Below are positions 14,723 through 20,039 of a DNA stretch of 21,685 nt, one piece after another; positions within the stretch are counted from its first letter, which is position 1, and each line of letters starts with the position of its first letter. The translations under genes and the position numbers were made by a program. Under the pieces are notes generated by a model. It was not told the origin of the DNA and did not search any database. It was given only the letters and a program-made list of their open reading frames with translations. Source of the stretch: an uncultured Treponema sp. (lineage in GTDB: Bacteria; Spirochaetota; Spirochaetia; Treponematales; Treponemataceae); the NCBI GenBank assembly GCA_937901865.1, contig CALDID010000206.1, positions 1-21,685 of the forward strand, written 5' to 3'.

Positions 14723-15862
14723 ATGATAATAATAGAATCTGCTTTAATCGCGTTCGTGTGTTCTGCGCTCCTTATCCCTCTCGTTATTCGTTCATGCAAG
14801 AAACACGGATGGTATGACAGCACTAATGAAAGAAAAATCCATAAGGGAAATATCCCCCGTCTTGGTGCTGTAGGTTTTATTCCAGCCTCGATTATAGGCT
14901 GTGTTTTTTTCTGCCTTACCTATCCTGAAGCTCGTCCGCTTGAGTATATTCCATTAGCTATTTCAGCGTTTATTATCTTCTTCTTTGGTGTTCTTGACGA
15001 CTTTATTGAGATGAGAGCAAAGAAAAAACTAGCTGTGCAAATCATTGCAACGCTCCTCATTCTTTTAAGCGGAAAAACATTTAAGACAATCGGCTCAATC
15101 GCACTTCCTGCACCTGTGAGCTATGGATTAACATTTTTGTGGATTGCGGGAATGATTAACGCCTTTAATCTTATTGACGGAGTGGACGGTCTTTGCGGCG
15201 GTTTGTCTGCAATTATTCTTTCAACGCTCGGTATCATCTATTTGCACACCTCTCCAACGATGGCGGCATTCTGCTTCGTCATTGCGTCAGGTATTGCAGG
15301 CTTTTTGCTCTATAATAAGCCAAAGGCGAAAATCTTTATGGGCGACGGCGGAAGCCAGACACTCGGCTTTTTAATTGCCGCATTGCCATTGTATAATTCT
15401 GCGTCTGGATTTGAAACAAACAAGGCTTTCTCTATGGTTCTGCTCACCTGTATCCCTGTTATCGACACGGTGGCGGCTATGATTCGCAGAGCAAGAGAGC
15501 ATCGCAGTTTCTTCTCTCCAGATAAAGCGCACTTGCATCACAAATTGATGAATGTCGGCTTGAACTCTGTGCAGATTTTGCTTTTGCTTTTGTCTATCCA
15601 GGCTGTTCTTTGCGCTGTTGTCGCTTCATCTCTTTTGCTTGATAAAACAAAGGCTGTTGTGCTTATTTGCAGTGTGTGGTTTATCGTTTTGGGGGCATTT
15701 ATTATGCTTCATTACTACAACAGAAAGATTGTGCAGAAGCAAAAAGAGGTTGAAGATGGTGCGGATTGCGCTTCGCTGAACATTGCGATGGCTCAAGGCG
15801 CGAGTTTGGCTCGTGTTGCGTCTATGATTACCCCCCCCCCGTACAAGTCAGAGTCTAACTAA
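14723..15862 (+). CDS. Undecaprenyl-phosphate sugar-1-phosphate transferase (WecA/TagO/MraY-like)
   Basis: A 379-aa polytopic membrane enzyme moving a sugar-1-phosphate (often GlcNAc-1-P) from a UDP-sugar to a polyprenyl phosphate, the first step of glycan assembly. Key motifs are present: Asp92-Asp93 in LDDFIEMRAKKK, NAFNLIDGVDGL (Asp152, Asp155), FMGDGGSQTLGF (Asp208), and the HLHHKLMNVG loop near 270. About ten to eleven TM helices are visible. The loop sequence suits the WecA branch better than MraY, which normally sits in the division cluster. ATG 14723 has GGGAGG upstream. The C-terminus is odd: a run of ten C residues encodes the last prolines before a nine-residue tail, so one base gained or lost would change the end of the protein. 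Confidence 0.9.
   Translation: MIIIESALIAFVCSALLIPLVIRSCKKHGWYDSTNERKIHKGNIPRLGAVGFIPASIIGCVFFCLTYPEARPLEYIPLAISAFIIFFFGVLDDFIEMRAKKKLAVQIIATLLILLSGKTFKTIGSIALPAPVSYGLTFLWIAGMINAFNLIDGVDGLCGGLSAIILSTLGIIYLHTSPTMAAFCFVIASGIAGFLLYNKPKAKIFMGDGGSQTLGFLIAALPLYNSASGFETNKAFSMVLLTCIPVIDTVAAMIRRAREHRSFFSPDKAHLHHKLMNVGLNSVQILLLLLSIQAVLCAVVASSLLLDKTKAVVLICSVWFIVLGAFIMLHYYNRKIVQKQKEVEDGADCASLNIAMAQGASLARVASMITPPPYKSESN
15831..15840 (+). repeat. C10 homopolymer inside the 3' end of the WecA-like gene
   Basis: Ten consecutive C bases, 20 nt before the stop codon. With 9 C the frame runs through the terminator to a stop near 15982; with 11 C it stops almost where it does now with a different tail. The tract is the kind of sequence that slips during replication and sequencing. 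Confidence 0.8.
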
Positions 15863-15880
15863 GGTATTTAGCATAATAAG

Positions 15881-15925
15881 AAAAGGCTTCCTGCTCTCTT
15901 TCAGTTCGAGAGGGAAGCCTTTTTT
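15881..15925. terminator. Rho-independent terminator after the WecA-like gene (possibly bidirectional)
   Basis: Stem AAGGCTTCC pairs with GGAAGCCTT, with an inner CTCTC/GAGAG extension and loop TTTCAGTT, followed by a T-run on the plus strand. On the minus strand a shorter T-run follows, so it may also end the ABC ATPase transcript, whose stop is 19 nt away. Confidence 0.85.
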
Positions 15926-15943
15926 ATATCACAGAAAAAAGAA

Positions 15944-16672
15944 TTATGCAGAAAGGATTTTGCCGTCGCTTATTTTTATGACGTGATTCGATAAAGCGAC
16001 AATTTTCGCGTCGTGCGTTGAAAACACAAACGTCGTCTTTAGCTCTTCGTTTAACTTTTTCATAAGCTCTAAGATTTGCTCCCCGTTTTTGCTATCGAGG
16101 TTCGCAGTCGGCTCATCAGCTAAGATAACAGGGGCTTTTGTAACAAGGGCGCGCGCGATTGCAACTCTTTGCCTCTGCCCTCCAGAAAGTTCGCTTGGTG
16201 TGTGGTTTTGCCAATTCGTCAAGCCCACTGTGTCCAAAAGATACATAATCCAGTCTTCTTTTTCTTGCTTGCTCATCGTTTCATTTGCGTGAGAAGAACC
16301 GAGTTTTAAGGGAAGTTCGATATTTTCTTTCACATTTAAAACGGGAATTAAATTGAACGTCTGAAAGATAAACCCAAGATGATTGCGTCTCATTTGCGTG
16401 AGCTTTGAATCGATTTTCATCGGAGCTTTTGCGCATTTTTCAAGGTTAATGCCTTTATACACGTTCTCACCGTCCAAAATCACCGAGCCAGATGAAGGCA
16501 AATCGACAAGACCGATTATATTCAAAAGAGTGGATTTACCAGAGCCAGAAGGTCCAGAAATCGCCGCAAACTCGCCCTTCTCAATCACGAAACTTGCATT
16601 ATTCACCGCATTCACTTGCACTTTATCCATTTGATATGTTTTAAATATATTCTTCAATTCAATAGCATTCAT
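15944..16672 (-). CDS. ABC transporter ATP-binding protein, LolD/MacB type
   Basis: A 242-aa cytoplasmic ATPase with Walker A GPSGSGKST (40-48), Q-loop FQTFN (Gln104), signature ELSGGQRQR (161-169), Walker B VILADEP (182-188) and the H-loop FSTHD. It matches the LolD/MacB/FtsE group that pairs with FtsX-domain permeases. Compared with LolD there is an extra stretch of about 20 residues (about 73-93) before the Q-loop. I start at ATG 16672: an ATG six codons further upstream (16690) precedes the -10 box, so it cannot lie on this transcript. No Shine-Dalgarno sequence is present. It stands alone, with no permease next to it; the two FtsX permeases at 9572-12276 are the obvious partners. Confidence 0.92.
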   Translation of the reverse strand: MNAIELKNIFKTYQMDKVQVNAVNNASFVIEKGEFAAISGPSGSGKSTLLNIIGLVDLPSSGSVILDGENVYKGINLEKCAKAPMKIDSKLTQMRRNHLGFIFQTFNLIPVLNVKENIELPLKLGSSHANETMSKQEKEDWIMYLLDTVGLTNWQNHTPSELSGGQRQRVAIARALVTKAPVILADEPTANLDSKNGEQILELMKKLNEELKTTFVFSTHDAKIVALSNHVIKISDGKILSA

Positions 16673-16678
16673 AGTTTT

Positions 16679-16706
16679 ATTATAGCACATTATTTTTATT
16701 TGTAAT
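16679..16706 (-). promoter_or_regulatory. Promoter of the LolD-type ATPase gene
   Basis: Minus strand: -35 ATTACA (16706-16701), 16-nt spacer, extended -10 TGC-TATAAT (-10 at 16684-16679). It ends 6 nt before ATG 16672 and is back-to-back with the promoter at 16715-16743. Confidence 0.65.
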
Positions 16707-16714
16707 AGCTTTTG

Positions 16715-16743
16715 TTACATAACTTTGCCTTTTTTGCTATAAT
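16715..16743 (+). promoter_or_regulatory. Promoter of the radical SAM gene
   Basis: -35 TTACAT (16715-16720), 17-nt spacer, extended -10 TGC-TATAAT (-10 at 16738-16743). It ends 6 nt before ATG 16750 and directly touches ATG 16744. Confidence 0.7.
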
Positions 16744-16749
16744 ATGGCT

Positions 16750-18492
16750 ATGAATACTTTGCCACATATCGTTTTTACCACTGTTCTTGTTGAAACATCT
16801 CCGCAGGCTCTGCCATTGGGGGCGGCTTGCGTTGCCTCGAGCGTAAAAAACAGCCCACTCACCAAAGATAAGTGCGACGTGTCTTTGCTCGATTTTTCAA
16901 GAGAAGACGAAAAGTATCGCGGAAAAGACGCATATATAAAAATCACAGACGAACTTTTATCGATACAGCCTGTGGCACTTACAAAGCCGCCTGTGGCGGT
17001 GTGTTTTAGCGTGTATATGTGGAATAGGGAAATTCTGACGGCAGTGTGCAGCGAGATAAAAAAGCGAAATCCGCATATCTATTGCATTGCGGGCGGACCT
17101 GAAGCGACAGCGAACCCGTACAGCATGACAGGCTTTGACTTTGCCGTGTGCGGGGAAGGAGAAGTGGCGGTGCCAGAATTATTGGCGCAGTTGCTCGAAG
17201 ATGTTAGCGTGAAAAAAATGCCGAGTGTTCAAGGCGTGTATATTCCGAGCGAAAAGGAAACGCAGCCCCTTGTTCGCGCACTTCCGCCGAAAAGCGAGGA
17301 AGTATCCTCTCCATATCTTGACGGCACGATAGACGTGGCAAAATACGGCGGTGCACTCTGGGAGCTTGCGCGCGGCTGTCCATTTAAGTGCGCATATTGC
17401 TACGAAAGCAAGGGCGAAAAAAAAATACAGTATTTTCCGATAGAGCGGCTTGAAAAAGAATTAGACCTTTTTCGCAAAAAGAAGATTGCGCAGGTGTTCG
17501 TCCTTGACCCGACGTACAACGCCGACAAAAATCGCGCACTTGCAATGCTCAAGCTCATCAAGAGCAAAACACCAAACACGTTCTACTATTTTGAGGCACG
17601 CGCCGAATTCATCGATAGACCGCTTGCAAAGGCGTTCGCTTCGATTCCGTGCTGTTTGCAAATCGGATTGCAGAGCGCAGATGAGGAAGTGCTAAAAAAA
17701 GTACACCGCACACTTAACAAAAAACTTTTCACAAAAAACATCGGCTTCTTAAACGAAACAGGGGCAATCTTCGGCTTTGATTTGATTTTCGCTCTCCCAT
17801 GCGACACGTTTCAAGGCTTTTGCAACAGCATTGATTTTGCGCTTTCGTTGTACCCCAACAACCTTGAACTATTTTGTCTTGCCGTCTTGCCAGGAACAGC
17901 CCTCGCAGAATCGGCGCACGATTTGGGCTTGACGTGGCAGGACAAACCGCCGTATTTGGTAACCGACAACACGACATTCCCCGCGCGCGACATCGAAAAG
18001 GCGCGAAATCTCTCCCGTGCAGTGAATCTCTTTTATACGCAGGGGCGGGCTGTGCCGTGGTTTTTGAGTGCATTGAAGCCGCTGAAGATGAAAGCAAGCG
18101 CGTTCTTTTTGCATTTTGTGAAATACTTGCAAGAAAACAATTTTGAGAACGCTGGCTCTTCTGCGGCGATTGCGGCGAATGGCGAAGTTCCCGAAGAGCT
18201 GGATATACACACAATCGAGCAGGCGCAAAAAGCATTTGTTTCGCTGCTGTACAAAGCGCATCATCTTGAAAGCCTTGTGCCGCTTGCCCTTGATGTCATT
18301 TCGTTTCACGGCGCATTATCGCGTTGCACCGCTGACGGCAGTGAAAGTACGTTGACTCTGCATTATCACGCCGACGATTTGATGAGCGAGTATGCGACCG
18401 ATTTCCGCTTTTTCGCCGCGAATGCGAAGCCGATGAAATGCCGTGTGCGCGTGTTTACGTCAAAATACGGCGCAGATTATAAAATCCTCTAG
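16750..18492 (+). CDS. B12-binding-type radical SAM protein (DUF4080-like)
   Basis: A 580-aa cytoplasmic iron-sulfur enzyme. Residues about 1-150 resemble a cobalamin-binding Rossmann domain (CFSVYMWNREILTAV, YCIAGGPEATA, FAVCGEGEVAVPELL), although the classical DxHxxG cobalamin motif is not seen. The radical SAM core starts at ELARGCPFKCAYC with the Cys210/214/217 cluster, followed by a TIM-barrel pattern (FVLDPTYN, LQIGLQSADEEVLKKVHR, FGFDLIFALPCDTF). The last 200 residues fit the DUF4080 tail common in this group. The substrate is unknown; many relatives modify lipids or small molecules. Start choice: ATG 16744 is an alternative, but the -10 box geometry favours 16750. It is divergent from the ABC ATPase gene. 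Confidence 0.88.
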   Translation: MNTLPHIVFTTVLVETSPQALPLGAACVASSVKNSPLTKDKCDVSLLDFSREDEKYRGKDAYIKITDELLSIQPVALTKPPVAVCFSVYMWNREILTAVCSEIKKRNPHIYCIAGGPEATANPYSMTGFDFAVCGEGEVAVPELLAQLLEDVSVKKMPSVQGVYIPSEKETQPLVRALPPKSEEVSSPYLDGTIDVAKYGGALWELARGCPFKCAYCYESKGEKKIQYFPIERLEKELDLFRKKKIAQVFVLDPTYNADKNRALAMLKLIKSKTPNTFYYFEARAEFIDRPLAKAFASIPCCLQIGLQSADEEVLKKVHRTLNKKLFTKNIGFLNETGAIFGFDLIFALPCDTFQGFCNSIDFALSLYPNNLELFCLAVLPGTALAESAHDLGLTWQDKPPYLVTDNTTFPARDIEKARNLSRAVNLFYTQGRAVPWFLSALKPLKMKASAFFLHFVKYLQENNFENAGSSAAIAANGEVPEELDIHTIEQAQKAFVSLLYKAHHLESLVPLALDVISFHGALSRCTADGSESTLTLHYHADDLMSEYATDFRFFAANAKPMKCRVRVFTSKYGADYKIL

Positions 18493-18497
18493 CGAAT

Positions 18498-18620
18498 AGG
18501 AAGTGTTTCAAAAGATATGCTTAACCGTATGTCATTCCCAGACTTGACACGGGAATCTATCTGGTCAAGGTGAGATAGTAACACGTTTTTTCTAGCATAC
18601 CTTTTGTAACAGCTCCTTTT
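18498..18620. repeat. Inverted pair of dispersed hairpin repeats
   Basis: The forward copy runs from about 18498 to 18560: flank TGTTTCAAAAGATATGCTTA, then GTCATT and arms ATTCCCAGA (18534-18542) and CACGGGAAT (18548-18556) around loop CTTGA. A degenerate reverse copy follows (18557-18620): arms CTATCT/AGATAG around GGTCAAGGTG, then the flank TTTTTTCTAGCATACCTTTT shared with 5640-5680. The reverse copy forms the last codons of the unknown gene on the minus strand. Confidence 0.75.
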
Positions 18621-19267
18621 TTTATCTCTAATTTCAAAAGTGCGCGTTCTTGCTTTGCGCTTTTATTCCGCCACCAATGATAATGAGAAATGCCTTCATA
18701 GTGCCATAATTCACATTGTTTTTTATAATCAAGCCAATTTTCTATTCGCTTTGCCTCTGATTCAGCCTCGCTATTTGGAATCGAAAGACTATCCCAGTAT
18801 AGTTTTTCTTCACATTCGCGAAGATACGATTTTGGAATATTCGGACGATATGTATAGACGTATCTTCCGCTCCGAAAATTGATTTTTTCCACATATTCCG
18901 AAAAATATTTTTGCGCGGCAGGAGAGAGCTTCTTGAATTGCTGTTCCGAAATATCCAAAAGCGTCAGTTTCCCCTTTTGATACAGTTTGTTTTTGAAAAA
19001 ATATGCTTCCATTTTTTCAGAAGAAGGATAATCGTAAGGCGTGTTATGTGATTTTAGGTTGCAGAGGCGAAACGGCTTTTCACTAAATACGAGAACACTT
19101 GTTGATGCCGCAATGGCTTCTGAAAGTCCTTCGTCTTTGTTTTTCATAGATTCCACAAGGGAGAGATGCAGTTTATAGCCAACTAGTATTTTTGGGATTG
19201 TGACGAACTCTTTAGAAGTGCGCATTTCTTTTTGCAACGCTCGCTTTTTTTGCTCTAGCGAACGCAA
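18557..19267 (-). CDS. Unknown protein downstream of the type III toxin, probable 5' frameshift
   Basis: The longest open frame starts at TTG 19267 and gives 236 aa; I do not recognise the family. It is soluble, rich in Lys, Glu, Tyr and Ser, without signal peptide or TM segment. Tyr/Trp-rich stretches occur near 145-200 (GRYVYTYRPNIPKSYLRE, WHYEGISHYHWWRNKSAKQ). The final 20 residues or so are encoded by a dispersed repeat, so the natural C-terminus may have been replaced. The TTG has no good ribosome site. A -10 box (TATACT, 19292-19287) instead points to ATG 19280, in another frame; one A fewer in the A7 run at 19241-19247 would join the two frames into one 240-aa protein. It could be intact with a TTG start, phase-variable, or decaying. 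Confidence 0.55.
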   Translation of the reverse strand: MRSLEQKKRALQKEMRTSKEFVTIPKILVGYKLHLSLVESMKNKDEGLSEAIAASTSVLVFSEKPFRLCNLKSHNTPYDYPSSEKMEAYFFKNKLYQKGKLTLLDISEQQFKKLSPAAQKYFSEYVEKINFRSGRYVYTYRPNIPKSYLRECEEKLYWDSLSIPNSEAESEAKRIENWLDYKKQCELWHYEGISHYHWWRNKSAKQERALLKLEIKKGAVTKGMLEKTCYYLTLTR

Positions 19268-19286
19268 CTTTCGGCTTCATACAAAA

Positions 19287-19315
19287 AGTATACTATACAC
19301 ACATTAAATCCGCAA
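19287..19315 (-). promoter_or_regulatory. Putative promoter of the unknown gene downstream of the toxin
   Basis: Minus strand: weak -35 TTGCGG (19315-19310, directly after the toxin stop codon), 17-nt spacer, -10 TATACT (19292-19287). It ends 6 nt before ATG 19280. Confidence 0.45.
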
Positions 19316-19897
19316 TCACCCGTTTCCGCAATATTCTTCGCATTTTGCTTCGAGCAGCTTGAAGTTACAGCAAAAAGGAATAATGCGCCCTGTCTTCATT
19401 TGCTTGTCATATAGTTTCGTTGCTTTTTGGATTATTGTATCAATGATTTTCAAGCAAAACGAATATTCAATATTCAAAAGAACCTTGTATTTTGTTTCTG
19501 CTAAAGAATCGTTTTTTGATGGATTTAAGTTTACTTCGGAATAAAGCCCCTCTTTTATCGGTATCATCTTTTTTAAATCTAGCACTGAAAGAATATGTTT
19601 GACAGTGCCGTCTGTATTATCTGTATAAATGTCATGATTTCCAAGCTCTGCTTTTTGGCAGGTTTCATATACGAGAAATCTATCAACGTCTATATTTTTC
19701 CATGCCTTATGTTTTTCCTTTGCGGAAGAAAGTGGCAGTACATATTTTTTTCCGTTTTCGTTTAGTAAAATCCCGATGTAAGGCTTCCTCTCATAACCGA
19801 CTGGCTTATAATAAACTTCAGTGCAAACTTCATGTAAGTATTTTAGATAATCTTGATTGATTGTGATGAATTGCAAGTTTTTTTGTAAAGAAAACAT
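19316..19897 (-). CDS. ToxN/AbiQ family endoribonuclease toxin of a type III toxin-antitoxin system
   Basis: A 193-aa protein, slightly longer than ToxN (171 aa). Matches to the family as I recall it: N-terminal FITINQDYLKYLHEV, then KPYIGILLNENGKKYVLPLSS (ToxN has FIGIVLEI..HKYLAPLTSPK), a central LDLKKMIPIKEG (ToxN LKFMIPI), a helical second half, and CCNFKLLEAKCEEY near the end (ToxN TCNFSLLEEKY). Such toxins cut RNA and are held inactive by small RNA pseudoknots; several act as abortive-infection phage defences. ATG 19897 has AAGGAG 6 nt upstream, immediately after a terminator hairpin, the normal arrangement for this type. There is an insertion around residues 80-105 (YETCQKAELGNHDIYTDNTD) relative to ToxN. 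Confidence 0.85.
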   Translation of the reverse strand: MFSLQKNLQFITINQDYLKYLHEVCTEVYYKPVGYERKPYIGILLNENGKKYVLPLSSAKEKHKAWKNIDVDRFLVYETCQKAELGNHDIYTDNTDGTVKHILSVLDLKKMIPIKEGLYSEVNLNPSKNDSLAETKYKVLLNIEYSFCLKIIDTIIQKATKLYDKQMKTGRIIPFCCNFKLLEAKCEEYCGNG

Positions 19898-19911
19898 TTT
19901 CTGCTCCTTAT

Positions 19912-19944
19912 AAAAATTAAGACTGCCTGATAATCAAGCAGTCT
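19912..19944 (-). terminator. Terminator between antitoxin RNA and toxin gene
   Basis: Minus strand: AGACTGC (19944-19938), 11-nt loop, GCAGTCT (19926-19920), then TAATTTTTAT. The toxin's Shine-Dalgarno sequence follows within 3 nt. In type III systems this element limits read-through so that antitoxin RNA is in excess of toxin mRNA. Confidence 0.85.
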
Positions 19945-20002
19945 ATCTTTAATCTTCATCTCTTTACGGATTGAAACCGCAGGTTAATGGAGACCTTCTA
20001 TA
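19945..20002 (-). ncRNA. Candidate type III antitoxin RNA, non-repeated
   Basis: Predicted transcript start is near 20002 (about 7 nt after the -10 box), running to the terminator, about 58 nt before the hairpin and 90 nt with it. It has no start codon with a useful frame. Seen in the RNA: AACC-TGC-GGTT can form a short hairpin, GTCTC can pair with GAGAT around it, and there are two TAAAGA sites that could be toxin cleavage points. Family antitoxins are normally tandem repeats of about 35-45 nt; no repeat is visible here. The RNA call rests on position between promoter and terminator ahead of a ToxN-like gene. Confidence 0.65.
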
Positions 20003-20008
20003 TGTAAG

Positions 20009-20037
20009 ATGATACCACACTACCTGCGATTAGTCAA
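20009..20037 (-). promoter_or_regulatory. Strong promoter of the antitoxin-toxin operon
   Basis: Minus strand: -35 TTGACT (20037-20032), 17-nt spacer, extended -10 TGG-TATCAT (-10 at 20014-20009). The -35 starts 2 nt after the ilvC stop codon. This is the closest match to consensus in the window. CGCAGGT in the spacer is repeated inverted as ACCTGCG within the RNA. Confidence 0.8.
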
Positions 20038-20039
20038 TC

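Noticed and set aside
16673..16690. ATG 16690 as start of the ABC ATPase
   Set aside because: It lies upstream of the TATAAT box, so it is not on the predicted transcript.
16970..17010. CAGCCTGTGGC and GCCTGTGGC inside the radical SAM gene, resembling the small palindrome
   Set aside because: Only half of the palindrome is present and the bases encode an ordinary protein stretch; chance similarity.
19965..19985. GTTTCAATCC inside the antitoxin RNA, like the start of some CRISPR repeats
   Set aside because: It occurs once and is part of a promoter-RNA-terminator unit.
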